This document shows positions 1 to 6,274 of a stretch of DNA of 6,274 bases, piece after piece. The notes under the pieces are model-generated. The model was not told the DNA's origin and did not search any database. It worked only from the letters and a program-made list of their open reading frames with translations. A program made the position numbers and the translations under genes. This DNA is from Betaproteobacteria bacterium (lineage in GTDB: Bacteria; Pseudomonadota; Gammaproteobacteria; Burkholderiales; Usitatibacteraceae): contig JANYFH010000394.1 in the NCBI GenBank assembly GCA_025362705.1, forward strand, positions 1 to 6,274. Direction: 5' to 3'. Every line of letters begins with the position of its first letter. Within the stretch, counting starts at the first letter, position 1.

Positions 1-1465
1 CCTGATTGTTGTAGCGATGCATGCCGTTCCTGCCGATGAGATAAAGGTTTGAAAACTGCGCAAAGAAAGTGCGCAACTCAGGCATGCGGTCGTAAGTGCC
101 GAAATACGCGGGATAGGCCTTGGGTACTTTAACTACAGTGCCCGCCTCGACCTCCTGTGCCTTGATCAATCCTATCTTTTCGAGCTCTTGTGCGGCGAAC
201 GATAAGAAGCGATCTTTTGGCATCTGCCACAGTGCATCGCCTTCAGTGCAGAAATATTCCAGGCCGAGAAAAATCTTCGGGTGATCTTTTACCATTGCCG
301 GACTCCAGTTATTAAAGATTTGGAGTCGGCCCAATTTTACGTCTGGTTCTTGAATGTAAATCCAATTGTCTGCCGGCATTCCAACAGGTGATGCGACCTT
401 GGCGCCGGCCGGCGGAAACATGCGCGGCACCAGCAAGCCTGCGGTGATGAAATCGCGATAAGGCAGTGCACTTGCAATCGCCAGCGGTTCGTCCGTAACC
501 GCCGGTCGCATCTTTTCCGTCAACTCTTTCACCGGAATGGTCGAGATAAGATCGGTGCAGGCTATTCGCCGCACATCGCCTGAAGCCCGGTCGAGAACGT
601 CGACCCCGGAAATGCGAAACCCATCGCGATGAATGCACACAGCGCGTTGATTCAGTAATACCTGGCCGCCGTCTTTCTCCACCATTTCGGCAACAATTTC
701 CCACAACTGCCCTGGGCCCAGCTTCGGATACATGAATTGTTCAATCAGGCTGGTCTCGACATTCTTCGACCCGTTCGCTCCTGAACCAAGCGCCTGACGC
801 GCTGCATGCAGCAATGCCTTGGTGATCGACAAACCCTTGATGCGCTGCGCACCCCACTCGGCAGAAATTTGTGAGCACGGCACGCCCCATACTTTTTCGG
901 TGTAGTCCTTGAAAAACGTGCGGAAGAGTTCGCGCCCAAAACGGTTGACAAGAAAATCTTCGAGCGTTTGTTCCGTTTTGATCGGCGCCACACGCGCTGC
1001 CGCGTAGCTCATGCCTATTTTCGCCATGCGGGGCAGGCCCAGATTGCGAATCGTATTGCCATTGAGCTTGACGGGATAATCAAAGAACCGGCGCAGGTAG
1101 TAAATGCGCGAGAGTCTGGATCGGATCAACATTACGTGATCGCGATCAGCGGAGCTCGCCGTTCGGCTGGGCACGAATTCGCTTTGCTGGCCCTGGTATG
1201 CAATCTTTACTTCTGCTGATGCCGACTCCTCCCGTTCCACAGGGAGAATTTGTTGCCACCATTGCATCACCCAGTCGGATTTCGAAAAGAAACGATGGCC
1301 GCCAAGATCCATGCGATTGCCTTCGAAATTAATCGTCTTGGAAATACCGCCAACCTGGCTGTCGGCCTCGATGACAACCGGCTTCAGACCGGCACGCACC
1401 AGCTCCAGCGCAGCTGTCAATCCGGCCGGGCCGGCACCGATGATAAGAACTTCACGCGTACTCAT
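1..1465 (-). CDS. FAD/NAD(P)-dependent oxidoreductase, UDP-galactopyranose mutase/protoporphyrinogen-oxidase-like (3' end cut by window)
   Basis: The frame opens with ATG at 1465 and stays open for 488 codons to the left edge, so the C-terminus is missing (perhaps a few tens of residues). Seen: an N-terminal Rossmann dinucleotide-binding motif GAGPAG at residues 10-15, an acidic residue closing the second strand (E33) and VGG at 38-40, as in FAD-binding amine-oxidase/UGM-type flavoproteins. DLGGHRFF at 53-60 and GRNGMHRY at 478-485 resemble the GPHxFHT loop and the GRxGxYRY signature of UDP-galactopyranose mutase. I see no signal peptide or obvious membrane helix, so it is probably cytoplasmic. 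The start overlaps the gtrA-like stop (ATGA), which fixes the start and implies coupling. Family level is secure. The reaction is not: related proteins are called protoporphyrinogen oxidase, amine oxidase or UGM without proof. Its position after a GT-C glycosyltransferase and GtrA suggests a sugar or polyprenyl-linked substrate (inference). Confidence 0.9.
   Translation of the reverse strand, partial: MSTREVLIIGAGPAGLTAALELVRAGLKPVVIEADSQVGGISKTINFEGNRMDLGGHRFFSKSDWVMQWWQQILPVEREESASAEVKIAYQGQQSEFVPSRTASSADRDHVMLIRSRLSRIYYLRRFFDYPVKLNGNTIRNLGLPRMAKIGMSYAAARVAPIKTEQTLEDFLVNRFGRELFRTFFKDYTEKVWGVPCSQISAEWGAQRIKGLSITKALLHAARQALGSGANGSKNVETSLIEQFMYPKLGPGQLWEIVAEMVEKDGGQVLLNQRAVCIHRDGFRISGVDVLDRASGDVRRIACTDLISTIPVKELTEKMRPAVTDEPLAIASALPYRDFITAGLLVPRMFPPAGAKVASPVGMPADNWIYIQEPDVKLGRLQIFNNWSPAMVKDHPKIFLGLEYFCTEGDALWQMPKDRFLSFAAQELEKIGLIKAQEVEAGTVVKVPKAYPAYFGTYDRMPELRTFFAQFSNLYLIGRNGMHRYNNQ
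1462..1465 (-). promoter_or_regulatory. ATGA stop/start overlap between gtrA-like gene and oxidoreductase
   Basis: On the minus strand the four bases read ATGA. TGA ends the GtrA-family gene and ATG begins the oxidoreductase. No strong Shine-Dalgarno precedes this ATG (the upstream bases read GCAAGCGACCAGC), so translation of the downstream gene probably depends on ribosomes terminating on the upstream one. The overlap is seen directly; coupling is inferred. Confidence 0.85.
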
Positions 1466-1860
1466 GCTGGTCGCTTGCCAGCACTTGCCGAAAACAGGGT
1501 GGCCTTGCGTGTCACGAATATGGCGACGAACGACACCACAATTGCCGCCAGTTTCGACACTGCCAGCGACTGCCCCAGCAGACCGCCCAAATACACGATG
1601 CCCGCGCTTAAAAGTATCCCCAGCAGCCCGGTAAGCGCATACACCAACACTTCGGTGCGCCGCTGGGAGGCGAGACGCCGGTAGGCAAACACGTAGCGCA
1701 CCGAGAGCAGATAATGCGCAACTAATCCGGCAGCATAGGCGAGTGCTGCCGCAAGGTATCCAGGCATCACGAGACGCACAGCGGCGACGTATAGAATCAA
1801 AATGTCGATGGCCAGAGCCACAACACTTACGGCCGCGTACAGGAGAAATTCTTTTTTCAT
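1462..1860 (-). CDS. GtrA-family small membrane protein
   Basis: This 132-residue protein has the size and layout of the GtrA family (Pfam GtrA-like). It shows four hydrophobic helices at about 5-28, 34-52, 70-92 and 100-117. A basic cytoplasmic loop after helix 2 (SVRYVFAYRRLASQRR, about 53-68) and a basic end after helix 4 (TRKATLF, 117-123) match the paired R-x-x-F type motifs of the family. D19 in helix 1 is the usual acidic position. Family members act at the cytoplasmic membrane, and GtrA of O-antigen glucosylation is proposed to flip polyprenyl-phosphate-glucose; a mycobacterial member has been tied to the arabinose-donor pathway. The start ATG overlaps the stop of the upstream GT-C gene and the stop overlaps the next start, so it sits in the middle of a coupled operon. 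The substrate lipid is unknown. Helix limits are by eye. Confidence 0.92.
   Translation of the reverse strand: MKKEFLLYAAVSVVALAIDILILYVAAVRLVMPGYLAAALAYAAGLVAHYLLSVRYVFAYRRLASQRRTEVLVYALTGLLGILLSAGIVYLGGLLGQSLAVSKLAAIVVSFVAIFVTRKATLFSASAGKRPA
1857..1860 (-). promoter_or_regulatory. ATGA stop/start overlap between GT-C gene and gtrA-like gene
   Basis: The minus strand reads ATGA here. TGA terminates the glycosyltransferase gene and ATG starts the GtrA-family gene. A modest purine-rich stretch (CCGGAAA) sits directly before the ATG, too close to be a good ribosome binding site. This is the same arrangement as the next junction of the cassette. The overlap is seen; translational coupling is inferred. 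Confidence 0.85.
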
Positions 1861-3539
1861 TTTCCGGCGGTCATGACTGATGCATCAGACAACAAGCATC
1901 CAGCGCCCACCGCTTCCTGCATGGTTTCGGCTTCCCATGATTTCGGCTCATCCACGCGCGGTCGAGTATTGAGAAGCTGGAACCGGTTGCGTGATGGCAC
2001 CCAGCAATAAACGCCGACCAATGAGGCGCGGTTAAATGCCACATGGGGATCCTTCAGGCTGCCGATGGTATTGTCGGCAAGATGTTGCTCCCATTCCGCA
2101 AATTGCAGCGACGTCATCGCCGCCATTTTCGGTAAGTACGAAATACGTTGCCGTGGCGGCATCACCACGCCAGCCTGTGCGTTGCGCACGAACAGCGCAG
2201 CACCCAAGTGGTCTGGCAGCAACAGCAGCGCGTATTGTGACTCTCCGATAGTGTCGGCGAGTATAGGAACAGCCGCGGTCACGCGCGACATCTGGTTGGC
2301 TGCATCGTGCCAGAGCGTCACCAACTTCCATTGCCCCCAGAATGCCACCAACAACACCGCACACAGCAATGCCAATCGGGCACGATGGTAAGCAATCGCA
2401 AACCCTGCAAACAAGCTGAACATGCTCCAAGGAAAATACAGATTGCGGATACCTTCGCCATTGAACGAAGCGACTGCAAACGATGTGGCAGGCGCCAGCA
2501 GATACATTAGAAAACAACCGAACAATACAATTGCCAGCGCAATTGCAGCCGATGACGCTCTCTTTGCAGCAAGTGCCAAACCAGCAAGCCAGACACTGCC
2601 CGCCAACGCGATCAACACCCACCATATAGCGGCGTACTCAGCGTAGGGATATACAAAAACAAACTCAAGCGCGGAAATCCGCACCCAGAATTCAGAAATA
2701 CTCGATGGAAAATGCGAATCCGGATAAACCTTCCATGGCGAACCAAATATCCAGTAGCGCCATGCAAAGTAAGCAAGTGCGACCGCAAGTACGAGCCAGT
2801 ATCGTGCAAGCGTTTCCCTGGTCGCCTCTGTCAACAAGGTGCCATGCGTTAGTCCATTGGTTCGCTGCTGGTAACTGAACACAAACACCAATGCAATGCC
2901 TACCGCAAGCATCGGCATCGCGCTTTCTTTTGACAGCAGCGCCAATAGCATGCAGGCCAGCAACGCCATTGTGCGCAGCGTGCCTGGTCTTTCGTCGCGG
3001 CCCACGAGCAATACAAGAAAGCTGATCGAGAACGTGCATGCCAGCAAATCGAAGCGACCCACCGGCCAAAAAGTACTTTCGCCGGCGAATGGAATCGCGA
3101 CGAACACACTGGCAACCGCCATCGCCGCGAAGCGCGCATCAAGACACCCAACGCGCACGGCCAATCGATTTGCGAGTACCAGCATCAGCGCTGTATTCAG
3201 CAGATGAATGACAAGGCTGGTCGCATGCCAGCCCTGCGCGTTAGTACCAAAGAAAATCCAATCGAGCGCATATGAGGCAAAAACGACGGGGCGATAGGCA
3301 AAGTTGCCAGAGTCGAGTGGCAGGTAAAACCGCTGCGCCAACCACCAGAGCAACTCACCCTTGTCGCTGGCAGCGGCGATCCAACCTGCGTGTGCAAAAT
3401 CGTCGCTAAGAAAATCTCCACCAATACCGCGGAGATGGATGATGGCGCAGAGAGCGCATGCGCCTAGAAGCAGGAAGGTGATCGCCGAGCGCTTCACAGG
3501 CTCCAGTACAGCAGTATTTTTCTTGTCCTGGTGTATCAC
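1857..3539 (-). CDS. polytopic GT-C glycosyltransferase, PMT (GT39)/TMTC-like
   Basis: This 560-residue integral membrane protein has roughly 10-12 hydrophobic helices between residues 18 and 404, then a soluble tail of about 155 residues. The first helix (18-36) is followed by the loop LSDDF with D46/D47, the acidic pair typical of GT-C enzymes that use polyprenyl-phosphate sugars on the periplasmic side. Further family-type patches are YRPVVFASYALDW (82-94), H105, HLLN (112-115), FWPVGRFDLLA (157-167), LLALLSKES (198-206) and RNLYFPW (365-371). These match the TMTC/PMT-like bacterial proteins I know, which are often annotated only as glycosyltransferase or hypothetical membrane protein. The start is GTG at 3539: the frame upstream reaches a TAG at 3567-3569 with no ATG, GTG or TTG between, and no clear Shine-Dalgarno is visible. 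The tail holds two cysteines (C512, C548) that could pair in the periplasm. Acceptor and donor are unknown. It is the first gene of the coupled three-gene cassette. Confidence 0.85.
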   Translation of the reverse strand: MIHQDKKNTAVLEPVKRSAITFLLLGACALCAIIHLRGIGGDFLSDDFAHAGWIAAASDKGELLWWLAQRFYLPLDSGNFAYRPVVFASYALDWIFFGTNAQGWHATSLVIHLLNTALMLVLANRLAVRVGCLDARFAAMAVASVFVAIPFAGESTFWPVGRFDLLACTFSISFLVLLVGRDERPGTLRTMALLACMLLALLSKESAMPMLAVGIALVFVFSYQQRTNGLTHGTLLTEATRETLARYWLVLAVALAYFAWRYWIFGSPWKVYPDSHFPSSISEFWVRISALEFVFVYPYAEYAAIWWVLIALAGSVWLAGLALAAKRASSAAIALAIVLFGCFLMYLLAPATSFAVASFNGEGIRNLYFPWSMFSLFAGFAIAYHRARLALLCAVLLVAFWGQWKLVTLWHDAANQMSRVTAAVPILADTIGESQYALLLLPDHLGAALFVRNAQAGVVMPPRQRISYLPKMAAMTSLQFAEWEQHLADNTIGSLKDPHVAFNRASLVGVYCWVPSRNRFQLLNTRPRVDEPKSWEAETMQEAVGAGCLLSDASVMTAGK

Positions 3540-3652
3540 GATTGCGCCCGATGAAAATATAAAACACTAGCATTGGTGCGGATTCCAGATAGTTTTCTCC
3601 TGAGATACCTCACCAAATGGCGATCTACGCGTCTATTTGCTGGTACAACGTT
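3540..3652. other. intergenic gap between secA and the glycosyltransferase cassette
   Basis: This 113-base gap is relatively AT-rich near its left end. On the minus strand it contains an AGGAG at 3597-3601 with no start codon of either downstream frame at normal spacing, and an AT block (TTTTATATTTTC, 3553-3564) that could serve as a -10 region. No acceptable -35 hexamer lies 16-18 bases before that block. A weak imperfect inverted repeat around 3608-3645 (CAAAT/ATTTG core) has mismatches and no T-run, so I do not call a terminator. Whether secA transcripts read through into the cassette cannot be decided from the sequence. Confidence 0.6.
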
Positions 3653-6274
3653 TTACGTCAGCTTGCCATGACACTGCTTGAATTTCTTGCCTGACCCGCA
3701 CCAGCACGGATCATTGCGACCGATCTTCACATCGCCTCGCACATAGGGTTGCGCCGCTTGCTGTTCTGCAGCTTTGTCGTTGTCGGCAAGTGCTTCGTCG
3801 TAGTCGGCGTGATGATATTGCACATTCTGCGTAGACCTCGTTGCCGCTTCTTCCGCCGCTTTTTCTGCTGCGGCGACTTCGTCTGCTGAGCGCACCTGCA
3901 CTTGAATCAAGAGCTGAGTCACTTCGCGTTTAATTCCGTCGAGCATATTGCTGAAGAGCTCAAACGCTTCACGTTTGTATTCCTGCTTGGGCTGCTTTTG
4001 TGCGTAGCCGCGCAAGTGAATACCCTGACGCAGATAGTCGAGCGAAGCCAGATGCTCACGCCAGTGTGAATCGATCGCTTGCAGCATGACCGAGCGCTCA
4101 TATTGGTGAAGGAGAGCGGCATCAACATCCTTGAATTTGGTGCTGTAATCCGCATTGGCTTCAGCGACAATGCGTGCAGTGATTTTTTCGCCGTCGATTT
4201 CTGCCTCAACCTTCATCCATTCATCGATCGGTGCACGAACGTTGAAATCCGCAGCGAGCGTTTTTATCAGCGCGGGAATATCCCATTGTTCTTCGACTGT
4301 GTCCGGCGGTACGAACTGGTCTACCACGCCCGCCAGCACACCTGCGCGCATGCCAACGATGGTTTCGGAAATATCGTCAGCGTCGAGCAATTCGTTGCGC
4401 TGCTGATAGATCACTTTGCGCTGGTCGTTGGCGACGTCGTCGTACTCGAGCAATTGCTTGCGCATGTCGAAGTTGCGTGCTTCCACTTTACGCTGCGCAT
4501 TTTCGATTGAGCGCGAAACCATGCCCGCCTCGATCGCTTCACCTTCCGGAATTTTCAGCCGCGCCATGATCGCTTTTAGCTTGTCGCCCGCAAAAATCTT
4601 CAGCAGCGGATCCTCAAACGAGAGGAAAAAGCGCGACGAACCCGGATCGCCCTGACGGCCAGCGCGACCACGCAACTGGTTATCGATACGCCGCGACTCA
4701 TGTCGCTCCGAGCCAACGATGTGCAACCCGCCTGCGTCCACGACCGTCTTGTGCAGCAGATCCCAATTGGCCTTGATCTCGCTGATGCGCAATTCTTTCT
4801 GCGCTTCCGAGAGCGATTCGTCGGCCTTGACGACCTGCACTTCAGGGTCAGGATTGCCACCCAGCACGATGTCGGTACCGCGGCCCGCCATGTTGGTGGC
4901 GATGGTGATTTGTTTTGGCTTGCCCGCCTGCGCCACGATGTTCGCTTCGCGTGCATGTTGTTTGGCGTTCAGCACTTCGTGCGGAAGTTTTTCTTTTGTG
5001 AGCAACGCGGACAGCAATTCCGAATTTTCAATCGATGTCGTGCCGAGCAGCACCGGTTGGCCGCGCGCATGGCACTCCTTCACGTCGACGACAATAGCGT
5101 TGTGCTTTTCTTTCGCGCTGATGTATACCAGATCGTTGGTGTCTTTTCGCGTCATCGGTTTGTTGGTTGGGATGATCACCGTTTCGAGGTTGTAAATGCT
5201 CTGGAATTCGAATGCTTCGGTATCGGCCGTACCGGTCATGCCGGAGAGTCTGGCGTAGAGCCTGAAATAATTCTGGAACGTAATTGAGGCCAGCGTCTGC
5301 GACTCGTGCTGGATTTTCACGCCTTCCTTGGCTTCGACGGCCTGATGCAAACCTTCCGACCAACGCCGACCGACCATCATCCTGCCAGTGAATTCATCGA
5401 CGATCACGACTTCACCGTCTTGAACCACATAGTGCTGATCACGATGGTAGAGCGCATGTGCGCGCACTGCCGCGTAGAGATGGTGGATCAGCATGATGTT
5501 GGAAGGATCGTAGAGCGATGCGCCCTCAGGCAGCAGGCCGTTCTTGACCATCAGCGCTTCGGCGTTCTCGTGGCCAGTCTCGGAGAGCAACACGGTATGC
5601 TGCTTGAGATCAACCAGATAATCGCCTTCAGCGTCTTCCTTTTCCTGTGCCGTCAAATGCGGCACCAGCGCGTTGATCTTTACGTACATCGCTGCAGAAT
5701 CTTCCGCCTGGCCGGAAATGATCAGCGGCGTGCGTGCTTCGTCGATCAGGATCGAATCGACCTCATCGACGATGCAGAAATTGAGGCCGCGCATAACGCG
5801 CTCAGCTTTGTTCGTCACCATATTGTCGCGCAGGTAATCGAAGCCGAATTCGTTGTTGGTGCCGTAGGTGATGTCGGCTTTGAATGCTTCCTGCTTTGCG
5901 TCGTGCGGCATCTGCGAAACATTGCAACCGACGGTGAGGCCAAGAAAATTGTGCAGCCTGCCCATCCACTCCGAATCGCGTTGCGCAAGGTAATCGTTTA
6001 CCGTTACCAGGTGCACGCCCTTGCCGCTGAGCGCATTCAGGTACGAAGGCAGTGTGGCCACCAGGGTTTTTCCCTCGCCGGTGCGCGCCTCGGCAATTTT
6101 TCCGTCGTTCAAGACCATGCCGCCAATCAATTGCACATCGAAGTGGCGCATGCCGAGCGCGCGTTTGCTGCCCTCCCGCACGACTGCAAATGCTTCGGGC
6201 AGCAACTGCGCCAGCGTCTCGCCCTTGACGTGACGATCCTTGAATTCATCGGTCTTGGCTTTGAGTTCCGCGTC
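3653..6274 (-). CDS. secA: SecA preprotein translocase ATPase (5' end cut by window)
   Basis: SecA is the ATPase motor that drives unfolded preproteins through SecYEG at the cytoplasmic membrane. The frame is open from the right edge (DAELKAKTDEF, aligning to about residue 40 of E. coli SecA by memory) to TAA at 3653-3655, giving 873 visible residues; about 39 N-terminal ones lie outside, so the full length would be near 912, normal for the family. In visible numbering: Walker A GEGKT 66-70, Walker B VDEVD 169-173, GMTGTA 345-350, second-RecA motif TNMAGRGTDIVLGG 460-473, arginine-finger motif RGRAGRQGD 535-543, scaffold LEYDDVANDQR 609-619, two-helix-finger region DSHWREHL 735-742, an Ala/Glu-rich linker about 795-845, and a zinc-binding SEC-C tail with C857, C859, C868, H869 that binds SecB and phospholipid in related proteins. 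Oddities: Ala replaces the usual Met just before RTGEGKT, and the zinc motif is CWC instead of the commoner CPC. Upstream regulation is outside the window. Confidence 0.98.
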   Translation of the reverse strand, partial: DAELKAKTDEFKDRHVKGETLAQLLPEAFAVVREGSKRALGMRHFDVQLIGGMVLNDGKIAEARTGEGKTLVATLPSYLNALSGKGVHLVTVNDYLAQRDSEWMGRLHNFLGLTVGCNVSQMPHDAKQEAFKADITYGTNNEFGFDYLRDNMVTNKAERVMRGLNFCIVDEVDSILIDEARTPLIISGQAEDSAAMYVKINALVPHLTAQEKEDAEGDYLVDLKQHTVLLSETGHENAEALMVKNGLLPEGASLYDPSNIMLIHHLYAAVRAHALYHRDQHYVVQDGEVVIVDEFTGRMMVGRRWSEGLHQAVEAKEGVKIQHESQTLASITFQNYFRLYARLSGMTGTADTEAFEFQSIYNLETVIIPTNKPMTRKDTNDLVYISAKEKHNAIVVDVKECHARGQPVLLGTTSIENSELLSALLTKEKLPHEVLNAKQHAREANIVAQAGKPKQITIATNMAGRGTDIVLGGNPDPEVQVVKADESLSEAQKELRISEIKANWDLLHKTVVDAGGLHIVGSERHESRRIDNQLRGRAGRQGDPGSSRFFLSFEDPLLKIFAGDKLKAIMARLKIPEGEAIEAGMVSRSIENAQRKVEARNFDMRKQLLEYDDVANDQRKVIYQQRNELLDADDISETIVGMRAGVLAGVVDQFVPPDTVEEQWDIPALIKTLAADFNVRAPIDEWMKVEAEIDGEKITARIVAEANADYSTKFKDVDAALLHQYERSVMLQAIDSHWREHLASLDYLRQGIHLRGYAQKQPKQEYKREAFELFSNMLDGIKREVTQLLIQVQVRSADEVAAAEKAAEEAATRSTQNVQYHHADYDEALADNDKAAEQQAAQPYVRGDVKIGRNDPCWCGSGKKFKQCHGKLT

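Noticed and set aside
312..993. Two minus-strand frames (312-704 and 745-993) within the left-hand region
   Set aside because: They are in a different frame from the 488-codon flavoprotein, which carries the Rossmann and UGM-like motifs. Their products are Arg-rich without domain features.
1250..1684. 144-codon plus-strand frame across the oxidoreductase start and the gtrA-like gene
   Set aside because: It spans the ends of two well-supported minus-strand genes joined by an ATGA overlap and has no domain of its own.
2032..2625. 197-codon open frame on the minus strand inside the glycosyltransferase gene
   Set aside because: It overlaps a gene with clear membrane-enzyme motifs in another frame. 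Its product is Cys/Gly/Arg-rich with no recognisable domain, as expected of an out-of-frame shadow.
3553..3584. Sigma70-type promoter for the cassette using TATATT as -10
   Set aside because: The hexamers 16-18 bases upstream (for example AATCCG or GAATCC) do not resemble TTGACA, so the match is not better than chance in AT-rich DNA.
3608..3645. Possible secA terminator hairpin (CAAAT/ATTTG core)
   Set aside because: The stem is only five continuous base pairs, with mismatches beyond, a long loop and no following T-run.
4700..5287. 195-codon open frame on the plus strand opposite secA
   Set aside because: It is antisense to the highly conserved helicase region of SecA and its sequence (many H, F, V, R) is the usual reverse-complement shadow of that codon use.
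6203..6205. TTG as the start codon of SecA
   Set aside because: The same frame continues to the window edge with sequence that aligns to the SecA N-terminal region, so the true start lies outside the window.

Overview
The window most likely comes from a betaproteobacterium. The evidence is the SecA sequence (for example MRGLNF, SQMPHDAKQEAFKADITYG and a C-terminal zinc motif ending in QCHGKLT), which resembles proteobacterial and especially beta-class SecA as I remember them. Base composition is moderate in GC and coding density is high. No taxon can be fixed without a search.

All four genes lie on the minus strand, so they read from right to left. From 6274 down to 3653 is secA, which lacks only about its first 39 codons because the window ends. 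A 113-base gap (3652-3540) follows, with no convincing terminator or promoter. From 3539 down to the left edge are three tightly packed genes: a polytopic GT-C type (PMT/TMTC-like) glycosyltransferase (3539-1857), a small GtrA-family membrane protein (1860-1462), and an FAD/NAD-dependent oxidoreductase with UDP-galactopyranose-mutase-like signatures (1465-1, cut at its C-terminus by the window edge). Both junctions in this cassette are 4-base ATGA overlaps, which suggests co-transcription and translational coupling.

SecA is the housekeeping ATPase of the general secretion pathway and probably has no functional link to the cassette. The cassette itself looks like a polyprenyl-phosphate-sugar pathway. 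In this reading a GtrA protein helps move or organise the lipid-linked sugar, the GT-C enzyme transfers it on the periplasmic side, and the flavoprotein may alter a sugar or lipid-linked substrate. The substrate of each is unknown, and that model is inference from family knowledge and gene order. I saw no RNA genes, mobile elements, CRISPR arrays or significant repeats.
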